64,000 bases of DNA from Paraglaciecola sp. 20A4 (GTDB taxonomy: Bacteria > Pseudomonadota > Gammaproteobacteria > Enterobacterales > Alteromonadaceae). Positions 40,650 to 51,239 of the stretch are shown here, one piece after another. The position numbers and the translations under genes were made by a program. The notes under the pieces are model-generated. The model was not told the origin of the DNA and made no database searches. It was given only the letters and a program-made list of their open reading frames with translations. Each line of letters opens with the position of its first letter. Within the stretch, counting starts at the first letter, position 1. Where the stretch lies: the NCBI RefSeq assembly GCF_011378905.1, contig NZ_WTPY01000005.1, positions 1 to 64,000 of the forward strand, given 5' to 3'.

Positions 40650-41420
40650 ATGAAGTCCTACGTATTAATACTTTTGGTGTTTATAACAAATACCTTATAC
40701 GCCAATGTGTGCGGCCAATTTAACTGCCCAACTGGCGCACCAATAGACAACGATGTGATCGAACGCCCAATTTATATATTAAGTAACAATCACAATACGA
40801 AATTTGCCGATTGGGCTGCTTATCAAGTCACACCAGAAACAATTGATGGGCCGAGTCGTTCGCGCAGTTGGCGATCTGACCCCGAAATACTAAGCGAGTT
40901 CACATTAGAAACCGCCGACTATAAAGATGCCAATGCCGTTATCCGCACTGATCGTGGACATCAAGTGCCCCTTGCGAGTGTAAGCAATACCAGTGACTGG
41001 CGCACGACGAACTATTTGTCGAATATCACCCCGCAAAGCTCGAATTTAAATCAAGGTCCTTGGGTGAGGTTAGAATCAGCTGTACGAAACTTAGCGCGAA
41101 GCGGCAACACGGTTTATGTTGTAACTGGCCCGTTATATGAAGGATTTTTTGCCATCTTGCCGGGTGCAGATGAATCCCATGTTGTTCCATCCGGTTATTT
41201 TAAAGTCGTCGCTATGATTACACACTCAGGATACGTGCGAGCGTCGGCCTATGTTATGGAACAAAACAGCGCTCGCGCCGACAACTATTGCGTAAAAGAG
41301 GTCACGATAGACAATGTTGAGAGTCGCAGCGGTTTAAATATATTCCCTGCAATGAACGGCAGTAAGGAATACGCAGTGGAATCTCGTCTAGGAGGATTGA
41401 GCGGTATGTTAGGTTGTTAA
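40650..41420 (+). CDS. secreted DNA/RNA non-specific endonuclease
   Basis: The 256-residue protein has a signal peptide (residues 1-18, ending LYA). The catalytic motif of NUC1/EndA nucleases is DRGH at residues 101-104, followed by the N-x-x-N-x-x-P-Q-x-x-x-x-N segment NYLSNITPQSSNLNQGPW. Such enzymes cut single- and double-stranded nucleic acid, with Mg bound near the motif. A role in feeding on extracellular DNA is likely. It has several cysteines, fitting a periplasmic or secreted protein. Confidence 0.92.
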   Translation: MKSYVLILLVFITNTLYANVCGQFNCPTGAPIDNDVIERPIYILSNNHNTKFADWAAYQVTPETIDGPSRSRSWRSDPEILSEFTLETADYKDANAVIRTDRGHQVPLASVSNTSDWRTTNYLSNITPQSSNLNQGPWVRLESAVRNLARSGNTVYVVTGPLYEGFFAILPGADESHVVPSGYFKVVAMITHSGYVRASAYVMEQNSARADNYCVKEVTIDNVESRSGLNIFPAMNGSKEYAVESRLGGLSGMLGC

Positions 41421-41449
41421 AATAGTAGCTATTACGCTAGTCGCATTAA

Positions 41450-41471
41450 GTTGCCGTAAGATGACGGCAAC
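41450..41471. terminator. hairpin between the nuclease and ptsO
   Basis: Arms GTTGCCGT (41450-41457) and ACGGCAAC (41464-41471) form a perfect 8-bp stem with a 6-base loop between two convergent genes. U-tracts are weak on both sides, so this is a likely bidirectional terminator of modest strength. Confidence 0.5.
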
Positions 41472-41476
41472 GTGGT

Positions 41477-41755
41477 TTATTCACTTTCGTTAAACTTACC
41501 CACAATCAGCTTTTCCACTGCTTCCATGGCTTGCAGAGCATCTATTCCTTGGGAAATAACCAGTACTTCTTTGCCTTGACAACTTTCAAGCATCATCAAG
41601 CCGAGTACACTGCTAGCAGAGGCACTTTTATCATCTTGTACTATGGTGACTTCAGCGTCGAATTGATTGGTTAGCTTAACCAACTCCGTCGCCGCTCTTG
41701 CATGTAAGCCGAGCTTATTCACAATAAGTAAGGTCTTTTCTAATCGCTCACTCAT
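41477..41755 (-). CDS. ptsO: phosphocarrier protein NPr (nitrogen PTS HPr)
   Basis: The 92-residue HPr-like protein has the phosphorylated histidine H18 in KLGLHARAA and the SSVLGLMML segment. It passes phosphate from EI-Ntr to EIIA-Ntr (PtsN) in the regulatory nitrogen PTS. Its ATG overlaps the rapZ stop by 4 bases. Its position at the end of rpoN-hpf-ptsN-rapZ matches E. coli. Confidence 0.95.
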   Translation of the reverse strand: MSERLEKTLLIVNKLGLHARAATELVKLTNQFDAEVTIVQDDKSASASSVLGLMMLESCQGKEVLVISQGIDALQAMEAVEKLIVGKFNESE

Positions 41756-42597
41756 CGATTAAGTTCTCGATGACGTATTTGTACATCAGGATGCGAAGCA
41801 CTAAAGGTTTTAGCTAGCATTTCAACCACATAAACCGAACGATGTTGACCACCAGTACAGCCTATCGCAACGGTGACATAGCTGCGGTTATTACGCTCTA
41901 AATGTGGCAACCAAGTAGAAATCAAATTTTGAATTTGCCAGATAAACTTAGTTACTATGGGTTGCGAGCCAAGAAATATCTCTACTGGCGAGTCAAGACC
42001 CGTCAATGGTTTCAAATCAGGCTCCCAGTGAGGATTCGGCAAAAAACGAGCGTCAAATACGTAATCAGCATCTTTGGGAATACCATGCTTAAAACCAAAG
42101 CTTTCAAAGACCAATACTAACCGTGAACTCTTCTTGCCTAAAATACGTTCCCGGACTAATTCAGCAAGTTGATGAATCGATAGTTGGTCAGTATCAATGT
42201 ACAAGTCAGCGCGCTCGGCAATAGGCGCAAGTAATTGGCTTTCTGCTTGAATAGCACCTGCTAACGATTTGTTCTGTTTAGATAACGGATGTAAACGACG
42301 GGTTTCGCTAAAACGTTTGATAAGTACATCATCGCTGGCATCTAAATAAAGAATGGTCATTTCCCATGTCGAAGGCAGATAATCAAGTATCTCTACCAAT
42401 TCGTTGGGATCTTTAGGCAGATTGCGCACATCAATACTGACTGCCACTTGATCATACTCATCGACGACCGTATGGGTCAATGTAGGCAACAGGTTGACTG
42501 GGATATTATCGACACAATAGTAACCCAAATCTTCCAATGATCTTAATACAACGGACTTCCCTGAACCCGAACGTCCGCTTATGATAATAAGTTTCAT
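41752..42597 (-). CDS. rapZ: RNase adapter protein RapZ
   Basis: The 281-residue protein has a P-loop GRSGSGKS at residues 8-15 and the C-terminal RapZ domain with [15 protein letters not shown]. In E. coli it senses glucosamine-6-phosphate and guides RNase E to the small RNA GlmZ, adjusting cell-wall precursor synthesis. It starts 1 base after ptsN and overlaps ptsO by 4 bases. No GlmZ-like RNA is in this window. Confidence 0.96.
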   Translation of the reverse strand: MKLIIISGRSGSGKSVVLRSLEDLGYYCVDNIPVNLLPTLTHTVVDEYDQVAVSIDVRNLPKDPNELVEILDYLPSTWEMTILYLDASDDVLIKRFSETRRLHPLSKQNKSLAGAIQAESQLLAPIAERADLYIDTDQLSIHQLAELVRERILGKKSSRLVLVFESFGFKHGIPKDADYVFDARFLPNPHWEPDLKPLTGLDSPVEIFLGSQPIVTKFIWQIQNLISTWLPHLERNNRSYVTVAIGCTGGQHRSVYVVEMLAKTFSASHPDVQIRHRELNR

Positions 42598-42598
42598 A

Positions 42599-43042
42599 TC
42601 AACTGAGTACCTGAAATAATGCTTGATCAGTCGTAGCGCTGCGCAATTCTTTCAAGACTTCTTTGTCACTGAATTTTTTGGCAATCGCAGATAAGGTTTG
42701 TAAGTGCTCGTTGGCCTTTTCTTCAGGCACCAATATAGCGAAAAATATATCCACCGGCATATTATCGATGGCATCATATTGAACCGGAGGTTGGCAAGTC
42801 ACTAGTACAGCTAGGGTAGACTCAAGACCTTTTATACGGCCGTGAGGCAACGCAATACCGCCGCCAATTCCTGTGCAACCCATCTTTTCTCTACCACTTA
42901 AACTGGCTAAAATAGTGGCTTGGTCGATCTCAACAATATGCTCAGAGGCCACTTGGCTTATGAGCTCTAAGATGCGTTTTTTGCTAGAACCCTGAACTGC
43001 GCATAAAACGCAGTCAGGGTGAAGAATACTTGAAATTTCCAT
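42599..43042 (-). CDS. ptsN: PTS EIIA-Ntr regulatory protein
   Basis: The 147-residue protein has the active histidine H67 in [13 protein letters not shown]-Ntr regulates potassium transport, phosphate sensing and stress responses by its phosphorylation state, without transporting sugar. It lies 15 bases after hpf and 1 base before rapZ. Length and motif match the family. Confidence 0.96.
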   Translation of the reverse strand: MEISSILHPDCVLCAVQGSSKKRILELISQVASEHIVEIDQATILASLSGREKMGCTGIGGGIALPHGRIKGLESTLAVLVTCQPPVQYDAIDNMPVDIFFAILVPEEKANEHLQTLSAIAKKFSDKEVLKELRSATTDQALFQVLS

Positions 43043-43057
43043 TATTTACCTGATGGG

Positions 43058-43345
43058 TTAATGGCGCTTAACTTTCTCTTTATGCTTAATGACTTGGCGA
43101 TCGAGCTTATCAATAAGCCCATCTATCGCGGCGTACATATCGCTGTGTTCCATGGTTGCAAAGACATCTGCTCCATTCAAATGCATTGTTGCTTCAGCTT
43201 TCTGGTTCAACTTTTCTACATTGAGAATGACGTGAACATTGTTAATCTGATCGAAGTGCCGCTCTAGCTTGTTAAATTTAGTATCAACATAATCTTTAAG
43301 TGAATCGGTAACATCCACATGGTGACCAGTAATATTAATTTGCAT
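43058..43345 (-). CDS. hpf: ribosome hibernation promoting factor (short form)
   Basis: The 95-residue protein is the short HPF that binds the 30S decoding region and, with RMF, drives 100S dimer formation in stationary phase. It starts MQINITGHHVDVTDSLKDYV, typical of the family, and lacks the long C-terminal dimerisation domain. It follows rpoN by 25 bases. Confidence 0.95.
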   Translation of the reverse strand: MQINITGHHVDVTDSLKDYVDTKFNKLERHFDQINNVHVILNVEKLNQKAEATMHLNGADVFATMEHSDMYAAIDGLIDKLDRQVIKHKEKVKRH

Positions 43346-43370
43346 AACGCCTCTTCCTTCTTTAATCAGC

Positions 43371-44864
43371 CTATAATAGGCTTTTTCGTTGGTTCGACGG
43401 GGGTATCATCAAAGATTCCCGGTATTTTGCTATTGTTCGCCTAGCAACCATAATGCCTTGATCAGCCAACAATTGAGCAATCTTACTGTCGCTTAACGGC
43501 TTACTGGGTTTTTCAGCCGCGACCAGCTTCTTTATCAACGCACGTATCGCGGTTGATGAACATTCTCCGCCAGTTTCGGTAGCAACATGGCTAGAGAAGA
43601 AATATTTCAACTCAAAAATACCTCTAGGGGTATGCATATACTTTTGCGTGGTAACACGAGAAATAGTCGACTCATGCATCTCAACCATCTCGGCTACGTC
43701 ATTTAATACCATGGGCTTCATCATTTCAGGCCCATGTTCAAAAAAGCCCATCTGCTGCTGCACTATACAATTTGACACTTTTAATAACGTATCGTTGCGA
43801 CTCTCAACGCTTTTAATAAACCATTTGGCTTCTTGCATATGCGAGCGAATAAATTGACTGTCACTAGTATTTTTTGCTTTACGACTCATGGCCGCATATT
43901 GCTGGTTTACGTTCAACTTTGGCAAACTGTCAGGATTGAGTTCGACAGTCCAGCGACCGTTCTTTTTGCTCACAGAAACATCAGGGATAACATATTCTGG
44001 TTCGCCTCTTATCAAAGCGCTGCCCGGGCGTGGGTTCAATGTTTTGAGCAGGCGCATAACTTCGCGTAAATCATCTTCTTTTAAGCGTGATTTACGCATT
44101 AGCGTCCGATAATCCTTACTGCTCAGTAAATCGGCATACTCACCTATCAGTGTTTTGGCTTCTTCTAACCACGGTGTATCTGGAGCAAATTGACGTAACT
44201 GAACCAATAAACACTCTTGTGGTGTGCGAGAACCAGAACCGATAGGGTCGAACATCTGAATCCGTTTCAGTACACATTCAACTTCATCAAGTTCTATCTC
44301 TTCATCGTCCATACTCGTCAGTACGTCTTCGACACTCATGGTCAAATAACCAGACTCATCAATAGAATCAATAATGGCCGTCGCTATCGCCACATCCGTA
44401 TCGCTAAAATGCGTTAAGCGCATCTGCCAAAGCAAGTGATCTTGGATATTGTCAGTGGTTTCGCCTTGAAAAATTTGTTCGTCGTCGCCTGCTGATCCAC
44501 TCGAAATACTCGACGCGGGTGCGGATGACGCACTGATGTACTCGTCCCAGGTGGTATCCATGGGCAAATCTTCAGGTATATCGTTTTTTTCTAACGCTTC
44601 ACTTGCATCGATATTATCGCTGCTAGTTTCGACGATCTCATTGGTATCTTTAGACGCAGGGTCTAACGAATTATCGTTAAGTGCGCTGTCGCCAGATTCT
44701 TGGTCAGTAGGCTCTTCTATCTCCAAAAGCGGATTTGAATCCAACGCTTCTTGAATCTCTAGCTGTAAGTCCAGCGTAGAAAGTTGCAATAAGCGTATAG
44801 CCTGCTGCAACTGCGGAGTCATAGTGAGTGATTGACTAAATTTTAATTGTAAAGAGGGTTTCAT
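43371..44864 (-). CDS. rpoN: RNA polymerase sigma-54 factor
   Basis: The 497-residue protein is sigma-54, needed for enhancer-dependent promoters. It has the N-terminal glutamine- and leucine-rich activator region ([20 protein letters not shown]), an acidic linker (about residues 50-130), the core-binding domain and the C-terminal RpoN box [10 protein letters not shown]. It lies 122 bases after lptB and ahead of hpf-ptsN-rapZ-ptsO, the standard arrangement. Confidence 0.97.
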   Translation of the reverse strand: MKPSLQLKFSQSLTMTPQLQQAIRLLQLSTLDLQLEIQEALDSNPLLEIEEPTDQESGDSALNDNSLDPASKDTNEIVETSSDNIDASEALEKNDIPEDLPMDTTWDEYISASSAPASSISSGSAGDDEQIFQGETTDNIQDHLLWQMRLTHFSDTDVAIATAIIDSIDESGYLTMSVEDVLTSMDDEEIELDEVECVLKRIQMFDPIGSGSRTPQECLLVQLRQFAPDTPWLEEAKTLIGEYADLLSSKDYRTLMRKSRLKEDDLREVMRLLKTLNPRPGSALIRGEPEYVIPDVSVSKKNGRWTVELNPDSLPKLNVNQQYAAMSRKAKNTSDSQFIRSHMQEAKWFIKSVESRNDTLLKVSNCIVQQQMGFFEHGPEMMKPMVLNDVAEMVEMHESTISRVTTQKYMHTPRGIFELKYFFSSHVATETGGECSSTAIRALIKKLVAAEKPSKPLSDSKIAQLLADQGIMVARRTIAKYRESLMIPPSNQRKSLL

Positions 44865-44986
44865 TTACTTCTTTATTATGTCCGTTGCAAACTATCGATA
44901 TGCTATGGTTGATTCAATTTGACTATATATGTCTCACCAAGCGCCTGATAAATATCTCGATAAAAAGAGTGGCTGTTTCATAGTAA

Positions 44987-45712
44987 CTATAGCCTGAATT
45001 GTTCACCTAGGTATACATCTCTTACACGTTGATCACTTAATACTTCTTCGGCTGTACCGGAAGCAATCAATTCACCTTGGCTGACAATATATGCCTTTTC
45101 ACAAACATCCAGTGTCTCTCGTACATTGTGGTCTGTTATCAAAACACCAATGCCTCGATCACGTAAATGTTGAATAATTTTCTTAATGTCATTAACCGAA
45201 ATAGGATCGACCCCAGCAAAGGGTTCATCAAGTAAAATAAATTCCGGGTCAGCGGCAAGTGCACGCGCTATTTCGACGCGTCTACGCTCACCGCCTGACA
45301 AACTCATGCCAGCACTGTTTCGAATATGATTAATATTGAATTCGTCTAGTAATGAATCTGCCTGTTGCTCTCTTTGATCTGTCGTTAGCTCTTTGCGGGT
45401 TTGCAAAATAGCCATTAGATTTTGATGCACAGTCAACTTCCGGAAAATAGAAGCTTCTTGAGGCAAATAACCAATCCCTAAACGCGCCCGCATATGCATA
45501 GGTTGCAAGGTTAAATCTTGCTGATCTATACATATTTCGCCTTTGTCCAGCGGCACAAGACCCACGATCATGTAGAAGGTGGTTGTTTTTCCAGCACCAT
45601 TCGGGCCGAGCAAGCCAACAATTTGGCCCGTAGAAACTTCAAGGCTTACATCCCGTACAACCTGACGAGACTTGTAGGATTTAGCTAAATGAGAGGCTCT
45701 TAAGGTCGCCAT
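44987..45712 (-). CDS. lptB: LPS export ABC transporter ATPase LptB
   Basis: The 241-residue ATPase powers LPS extraction from the inner membrane with LptFG. Walker A is GPNGAGKT at 36-43, the signature is LSGGERRR, and Walker B is [12 protein letters not shown]. Its start overlaps the lptA stop by one base. LptF and LptG are not in the window, as is normal. Confidence 0.96.
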   Translation of the reverse strand: MATLRASHLAKSYKSRQVVRDVSLEVSTGQIVGLLGPNGAGKTTTFYMIVGLVPLDKGEICIDQQDLTLQPMHMRARLGIGYLPQEASIFRKLTVHQNLMAILQTRKELTTDQREQQADSLLDEFNINHIRNSAGMSLSGGERRRVEIARALAADPEFILLDEPFAGVDPISVNDIKKIIQHLRDRGIGVLITDHNVRETLDVCEKAYIVSQGELIASGTAEEVLSDQRVRDVYLGEQFRL

Positions 45713-46323
45713 TATGGATTTACGTCCTGTTTAGATTGATCAGCAGGGTCACTTGCTTCATTTTTTTGAGAAATGTTCTTGTTATCAGAAGCCGTTTTTT
45801 TCGAAGGCTGAAAAATGGTGATGACTCGACCATTACCATCACTTTCGCCTTCTCCTTGAGCAACGATTTGCTCAAGTTCCATATTAAACGTAATAGACTC
45901 ACCTTTAACACTACTATTATTTTGCTTTAATTGTGCATCGCCCTCCAAAGTAAGGGTGCGTAAATCACGGCGATACTCTATTTTATTCGCCGACGCTTCG
46001 ATACTGCCACCGAGTTCCTGCTGCTGAGAGTATTTAGCGGGGCTACCAGTAGCGATAAACACTTCGTTTCCTTCGCCTTTACTAGCATCGACTTCCACTT
46101 CATCTGCGTAAACATTCAAGCTGCCTTGATTGATATGCACATCTTCACGAAAAATAGACTTTTTGGTTTTTCCGTCACCAAACTGAAACTTAGAGTCCAC
46201 TTTTATGGCTTGTGTGAAATCCTCTTTGCCGGCCGAGCTCAATGGAGAAAATGTCAATGTTGCTATGGCAACTACGCTAAGGCCGAGGTTGATAAATGGT
46301 TTGCACATGATCAAGTAACTCAT
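45712..46323 (-). CDS. lptA: LPS transport periplasmic protein LptA
   Basis: The 203-residue protein has a signal peptide (ending SSA, about residue 31) and an OstA-like jelly-roll ([18 protein letters not shown] onward). It bridges LptC and LptD as the periplasmic LPS path. The polar C-terminal tail rich in K, Q and D is longer than in E. coli LptA (185). The ORF overlaps the end of lptC by 47 bases. A second ATG five codons in would shorten the overlap to 32 bases; I cannot decide between them. Confidence 0.92.
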   Translation of the reverse strand: MSYLIMCKPFINLGLSVVAIATLTFSPLSSAGKEDFTQAIKVDSKFQFGDGKTKKSIFREDVHINQGSLNVYADEVEVDASKGEGNEVFIATGSPAKYSQQQELGGSIEASANKIEYRRDLRTLTLEGDAQLKQNNSSVKGESITFNMELEQIVAQGEGESDGNGRVITIFQPSKKTASDNKNISQKNEASDPADQSKQDVNP

Positions 46324-46840
46324 ATTGTTGGGTAGATAAATTGGCTTTAAGGCCGTTGCTATTAATCACATAGTGCTGACCGAATATTTGCACGGGTTGG
46401 TCAGATTCCATGGTTTTGTCTATTAAATTTATTTCGATAAAATCAGTACGAATGGTACTGGCAAATCCTTGTTCGTCCTGATTACGTATCTCAACACTGT
46501 TCTCTAATTGAATACGGTTATCTTCATACAAGGTACCGTCTTTAGCCGACACTTGCCACGGCGATGCCTGTGATTCTACAAATATGGTGTATTGCGGCTG
46601 TTTAAATAGGGTGAAACCGAGCATTTCAAAGTGCTCCATCTTACTCGCAAACACTTGATGGCTTAAACGCCCTCCTTTATCGAATAATGTACTTAGCATC
46701 TCACTAGCCTGATAATTGGGTTGCCAAGCCGTCTCAGTTTCAGTTTGTGGGATAATATCTTCTTCAGCTAACCAGTCTGGTAAGTTGGTCGCAATGACTA
46801 ACAAGAACAATCCGCCAATACTGAGTGTGAGGCGATTCAT
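46277..46840 (-). CDS. lptC: LPS export protein LptC
   Basis: The 187-residue protein has a single N-terminal membrane helix (residues 4-22) and a periplasmic OstA-like domain. It receives LPS from LptBFG and passes it to LptA. Its start overlaps the kdsC stop by 4 bases, and its end overlaps lptA. Sequence conservation in this family is low, so the call rests on position, topology and length. Confidence 0.93.
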   Translation of the reverse strand: MNRLTLSIGGLFLLVIATNLPDWLAEEDIIPQTETETAWQPNYQASEMLSTLFDKGGRLSHQVFASKMEHFEMLGFTLFKQPQYTIFVESQASPWQVSAKDGTLYEDNRIQLENSVEIRNQDEQGFASTIRTDFIEINLIDKTMESDQPVQIFGQHYVINSNGLKANLSTQQYELLDHVQTIYQPRP

Positions 46841-47391
46841 ACGCTACTTCCGGTAACTTTATGTAGCTTACCTTTGGCATGTAAAATAAGATCACATACT
46901 TCACGCACCGCCCCAAAACCACCATTAATCTGGGTAATATATAAGGCTTCTTTTTTCACAAAGGGGTGGGCATCAGCAGTAGCAACAGCTATATGACTTA
47001 AAGTGAACATACCGACATCAGGCATATCATCACCCATTGATACGGTTGCTTCTTTACCGATTTTCAGCTGTTTCTGCAGAGCGTCTAAGGCATCAAACTT
47101 TTGTTCACAACCTTGAATAATATGCTCGATCCCTAGTGCAGACATTCGCTGATGAACAATTTTGGATTCCCGCCCTGTGATAACAGCCACTTGAACCCCA
47201 ATTTTCAGTAGGGCTTTCACACCAAAGCCATCGCGAGTGTGAAACGCTTTAAGTTCTTCGCCTTGGTTACCCATGTAGATCCGGCCATCAGAAAAAACCC
47301 CATCCACATCGCAGGCCAATAATTTGATCCGAGAGAACTTGTCCATCAATGATGAAGATTTGTTTCCATATAGGGTATTTATGTCGCCCAT
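46837..47391 (-). CDS. kdsC: 3-deoxy-D-manno-octulosonate 8-phosphate phosphatase
   Basis: The 184-residue HAD phosphatase converts Kdo-8-phosphate to Kdo, a core sugar of lipopolysaccharide. The nucleophile motif is CDVDGVFSDG and the later acidic motif is MGDDMPDVGM. Its ATG overlaps the kdsD stop (TAATG), so translation is coupled. A downstream ATG at codon 16 could also be used. Confidence 0.95.
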   Translation of the reverse strand: MGDINTLYGNKSSSLMDKFSRIKLLACDVDGVFSDGRIYMGNQGEELKAFHTRDGFGVKALLKIGVQVAVITGRESKIVHQRMSALGIEHIIQGCEQKFDALDALQKQLKIGKEATVSMGDDMPDVGMFTLSHIAVATADAHPFVKKEALYITQINGGFGAVREVCDLILHAKGKLHKVTGSSV

Positions 47392-48362
47392 TAAATCACT
47401 CCTGCAGCGAGTAAAGTCTGCATATTTATCGCCCCAACGGGCATATTTTGTTCATCTACAATAAACAACGAACTAATTTTTCGCTTTTGCATAACATTCA
47501 ATACTTCTGCAGCAAGCGTGTCTTGTGAAGCGGTTATGCAGTTTGCTGTCATAACGCTTTCGATGCTAATAGTATGAATATCGACCCTTGCATCAAGCAC
47601 CCGTCGTAAATCACCATCAGTAAAAATACCAAGCAGTTGACCATCTACAGCGACAATACCCGCCATACCGAGTCCCTTGCGAGAGATCTCAAGCAGTGCT
47701 TGACTAATAGTCTGTTCGGTTGTGACTAAGGGCAAAAACTCGCCCTTGCACATAATGTCATCTAGTTTGAGCAAAAGCTTGCGCCCTAGAGACCCGCCTG
47801 GGTGTGACAAGGCAAAATCATCTGGCGTAAAACCTCTCGCATCAAGAAGTGCTACCGCTAGCGCATCTCCCATCACGAGTGTAGCTGTAGTACTTGCCGT
47901 AGGAGCTAGCCCCAAAGAACAGGCTTCTTTTTCAACTTTGATACACAAGTTGACGTCCGCATATCTGCCTAAAGAGCTTAGCGGATTGTTGGACATAGCG
48001 ATAATCGCAATACCTCGACGTTTTACAACAGGTAACAACGCCAACAGTTCAGATGTTTCACCTGAGTTAGAAATAGCCAACAAAACATCTTGTTCAGTTA
48101 ACATCCCTAAATCACCATGATTGGCTTCTGCTGGATGCATGAAGAAGGCAGGGGTACCTGTACTAGCCAGTGTTGCCGAAATCTTATGCCCGATATGACC
48201 GGATTTCCCCATTCCACAAACTACCACCTTACCTTTGCACTTTTTCAGTAATTCACATGCAGCGACAAAATTTTCATCTATGTATTGCGTAAGTTGTGCT
48301 ATTGCTTGCCCTTCTATTTCAAGCACTCGCAGGGCCGATTGAATGTAATCTACCTGACTCAT
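47391..48362 (-). CDS. kdsD: arabinose-5-phosphate isomerase
   Basis: The 323-residue enzyme converts ribulose-5-phosphate to arabinose-5-phosphate, the first step toward Kdo. It has an N-terminal SIS domain (VVCGMGKSGHIGHKISATLA) and two C-terminal CBS domains from about residue 205. It follows yrbG by 6 bases and overlaps kdsC by 1 base. Its length matches E. coli KdsD (328). Confidence 0.95.
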   Translation of the reverse strand: MSQVDYIQSALRVLEIEGQAIAQLTQYIDENFVAACELLKKCKGKVVVCGMGKSGHIGHKISATLASTGTPAFFMHPAEANHGDLGMLTEQDVLLAISNSGETSELLALLPVVKRRGIAIIAMSNNPLSSLGRYADVNLCIKVEKEACSLGLAPTASTTATLVMGDALAVALLDARGFTPDDFALSHPGGSLGRKLLLKLDDIMCKGEFLPLVTTEQTISQALLEISRKGLGMAGIVAVDGQLLGIFTDGDLRRVLDARVDIHTISIESVMTANCITASQDTLAAEVLNVMQKRKISSLFIVDEQNMPVGAINMQTLLAAGVI

Positions 48363-48368
48363 TCTGGA

Positions 48369-49331
48369 TTAACCTTGGTTAAATACGAAGTATTGATAAG
48401 CAACAAAGCAACCTAAAAAGATCATTGCCTCAAAGCGATTGATACGCCCTGCACCGCGCAAATTAAAACAAAAAATGACTAACAAAAAGGTTAGTCCCAG
48501 CATGGTGTAAATATCTCGGCTAGCAGCGTCGGGATCAACAGAACCTGGCGATATCAAACCTGGCATCGCCATTACTGCCAAAATATTAAATATATTCGAA
48601 CCTATAATGTTACCCAATGCCAAATCATCTTCGTTTTTCAATACGCCGGCAATACTCGCCGCAAGTTCAGGTAAACTGGTACCAATTGCAATTATGGTTA
48701 AACCAATAACCAAGTCACTTAAACCAAAATGATGGGCAATCACAACGGCTGAATTAACCATGAAGTGGGCACTTAATGGCAATAATACCAAGCCAACTAG
48801 CAGCCAAATAATCGCATTTTTAGTGGGAACGTCAGAAGGCACTTCATTATCTGTTTCTGATTCCAGAGGGTCGCCTTTCTCCATATTAAAAGACATCCAT
48901 GCGAGGCCACCAATTGTGAAAAAGAATAAAACGAACAACACAACGCCTTCGCTGAGCGACAAATATAAATCAGCAAGAAAATAGGTAGCCAGTAACGATA
49001 CGGCCAATAAAACAGGCATTTCACGTTTAAGAGTAGTTGATGCGACCGTTAAAGGTTTAAGTAACGCAGTTAAGCCGAGAACTAAGGCAATATTAGTGAT
49101 GTTTGAACCGATAGCGTTGCCGATGGCAGTATCTGTATTACCGTTTAATGAAGCTGTCGCCGAAACCATAATTTCAGGAGCGGAAGAGCCCATCGCAACT
49201 ATTGTTAAACCGATGACCATGGGAGAAATTCCCATATTTCGAGCGAGTGCTGACGAACCGTATACGAATCTATCTGCACCCCAACTCAATACTACTAACC
49301 ACAACAAAAATAATAACGCTTCAACTATCAC
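48369..49331 (-). CDS. yrbG: calcium/sodium antiporter YrbG
   Basis: The 320-residue inner-membrane protein has about ten hydrophobic helices and two inverted alpha repeats, GSSAPEIMVSATA and GTSLPELAASIAG. These are the ion-binding repeats of Na+/Ca2+ exchangers. It heads the minus-strand kds-lpt-rpoN block, divergent from mlaF, as in E. coli. Ion selectivity is inferred. Confidence 0.94.
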   Translation of the reverse strand: MIVEALLFLLWLVVLSWGADRFVYGSSALARNMGISPMVIGLTIVAMGSSAPEIMVSATASLNGNTDTAIGNAIGSNITNIALVLGLTALLKPLTVASTTLKREMPVLLAVSLLATYFLADLYLSLSEGVVLFVLFFFTIGGLAWMSFNMEKGDPLESETDNEVPSDVPTKNAIIWLLVGLVLLPLSAHFMVNSAVVIAHHFGLSDLVIGLTIIAIGTSLPELAASIAGVLKNEDDLALGNIIGSNIFNILAVMAMPGLISPGSVDPDAASRDIYTMLGLTFLLVIFCFNLRGAGRINRFEAMIFLGCFVAYQYFVFNQG

Positions 49332-49553
49332 GAAAACTCACTTCTTTTAAACTAATACCCAATTGTCGCAAAAAGCACTGCCTTTGCATATTCATGTATG
49401 ACAAATAAACCCGCTAATTATAAATAAGACTGAACGATAAATATTCAATACGGGTCTTATACTTAACGGTTGAGTATAATGATTCCCTATACTGGCATTC
49501 GTTGCCGCTTTCTATGTTCGAAAAATACGAATATAACTTGTTACTTTTTGGCT

Positions 49554-49583
49554 TTGAGGTTTGCTCTTGAAAACACGTATAAT
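49554..49583 (+). promoter_or_regulatory. candidate sigma-70 promoter of mlaFEDCB
   Basis: A -35 of TTGAGG (49554-49559) and a perfect -10 TATAAT (49578-49583) are 18 bases apart. Transcription would start near 49590, about 60 bases before the mlaF ATG. The rest of the yrbG-mlaF divergent gap (49332-49553) is AT-rich and should hold the yrbG promoter. I see no clear second pair. Confidence 0.65.
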
Positions 49584-49648
49584 GCCCGCAATTAATCTGC
49601 CCTTAGTAGTAAGTGTTTGATTTACCTAACAGGAATACAACAGTCTTA

Positions 49649-50446
49649 ATGGAAAATTTGCTAGAAATAGACAACCTTACGTTCTCCCGCAGCGGCCGTG
49701 TTTTGTATGACGATATATCATTGCGCATAGTGAAAGGCAAAACCACGGCGATCATGGGACCCAGTGGCATAGGCAAAACGACTATGTTGCGATTAATTGG
49801 TGGTCAGTTAAAACCAGATAGCGGAGATATTCGCTTCAAGGGTGAATCTATACAGGACATGAGTCGCAACCGACTTTTTACGGTTAGACGTCAAATGAGC
49901 ATGCTATTTCAAAGCGGTGCATTGTTTACTGATATGACGGTATACGACAATATCGCGTTTCCATTGCGAGAACATACTAAACTGTCCGAATCGGTCATTA
50001 AAACGATAGTATTGTTGAAATTACAAGCCGTTGGATTACGCGGAGCAGCGCATTTGATGCCTGCTGAGTTGTCTGGAGGTATGGCAAGACGTGCAGCGCT
50101 CGCAAGAGCTATTGCCCTTGACCCTGAACTCATCATGTACGATGAACCTTTTGGCGGACAAGATCCTATTTCCATGGGGGTATTGGTTAAGCTGATAAAA
50201 GCGTTGAATGATGCGCTTCAACTGACCAGTATCGTGGTAACGCATGATGTGACTGAAGTACTCACGATTGCTGACTATATTTATATATTAGCTGAAAAGA
50301 AAGTAATCGGCAGTGGTACACCTGAACAAATTAAACAAAGCGATTCCCCTCTTGTGCAGCAATTTCTAAACGGTGAAGCCGATGGGCCAGTGCCGTTTCA
50401 TTATCCGGCAGACAAGCTTGAAAACGCCTTTTTAGGAGTGAAGTAA
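49649..50446 (+). CDS. mlaF: phospholipid ABC transporter ATPase MlaF
   Basis: The 265-residue ATPase drives the MlaFEDB complex that moves phospholipids between the envelope membranes. Walker A is GPSGIGKT at 37-44, the signature is LSGGMARRAALARA, and Walker B is LIMYDEPFGGQD. I start it at ATG 49649, giving MENLLEIDNLTFSR, which aligns with other MlaF starts. An in-frame GTG 36 bases upstream gives an odd extension with no ribosome site. Confidence 0.95.
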   Translation: MENLLEIDNLTFSRSGRVLYDDISLRIVKGKTTAIMGPSGIGKTTMLRLIGGQLKPDSGDIRFKGESIQDMSRNRLFTVRRQMSMLFQSGALFTDMTVYDNIAFPLREHTKLSESVIKTIVLLKLQAVGLRGAAHLMPAELSGGMARRAALARAIALDPELIMYDEPFGGQDPISMGVLVKLIKALNDALQLTSIVVTHDVTEVLTIADYIYILAEKKVIGSGTPEQIKQSDSPLVQQFLNGEADGPVPFHYPADKLENAFLGVK

Positions 50447-51226
50447 ATGCAGTGGTTGGCGGATATTGGGCACAATACAATCGATACAGTTCGTTCCTTC
50501 GGGCGTGCATTTTTAATGTTGGTAGGTGCGATTATCGCGAAACCACAACTGATAAAAAATACGCCATTGACCATAAAACAGATATATGTGGTCGGTGTTC
50601 AGTCACTGTTAATCATAATTGTATCAGGATTGTTCATCGGTATGGTTATGGCGTTACAAGGCTATACGATTTTAGTCGATTACGGGGCAGAAGGTAGCCT
50701 AGGACCCATGGTGGCACTCTCACTGTTGCGCGAATTAGGCCCAGTGGTTACCGCTTTATTGTTTGCTGGTCGTGCAGGCTCTGCATTAACAGCAGAAATA
50801 GGCTTAATGAAGGCCACTGAACAGTTAAGTAGTTTAGAAATGATGGCGGTCGATCCGCTTCGTCGAGTTGTTGCCCCGCGCTTATGGGCCGGTATTATAT
50901 CGATGCCAATGTTAGCGCTAATATTCAGCGCAGTAGGCATATTGGGTGGACATATTGTCGGGGTAGATTGGTTAGGCGTAGATGCAGGTAGCTACTGGTC
51001 AATTATGCAGTCTAGTGTCGACTGGGATAAAGATATAGTTAACGGCATTATCAAGACCTTTGTATTTGCATTTGTTATCACTTGGATCGCGATATTTAAA
51101 GGATATGATTCTATCCCTACATCAGAAGGGATAAGCAAAGCCACCACTGAAACCGTGGTATTTTCATCTTTAGCAGTGTTAGGACTAGACTTTATCCTAA
51201 CCGCATTAATGTTTGGTATAGAGTAG
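50447..51226 (+). CDS. mlaE: phospholipid ABC transporter permease MlaE
   Basis: The 259-residue membrane protein has about five to six helices and the conserved [24 protein letters not shown] region (in parts) of MlaE permeases. It forms the inner-membrane channel of the Mla system. Its ATG starts immediately after the mlaF stop, and mlaD follows 13 bases downstream. Confidence 0.96.
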   Translation: MQWLADIGHNTIDTVRSFGRAFLMLVGAIIAKPQLIKNTPLTIKQIYVVGVQSLLIIIVSGLFIGMVMALQGYTILVDYGAEGSLGPMVALSLLRELGPVVTALLFAGRAGSALTAEIGLMKATEQLSSLEMMAVDPLRRVVAPRLWAGIISMPMLALIFSAVGILGGHIVGVDWLGVDAGSYWSIMQSSVDWDKDIVNGIIKTFVFAFVITWIAIFKGYDSIPTSEGISKATTETVVFSSLAVLGLDFILTALMFGIE

Positions 51227-51239
51227 GAGTATAAAAGTA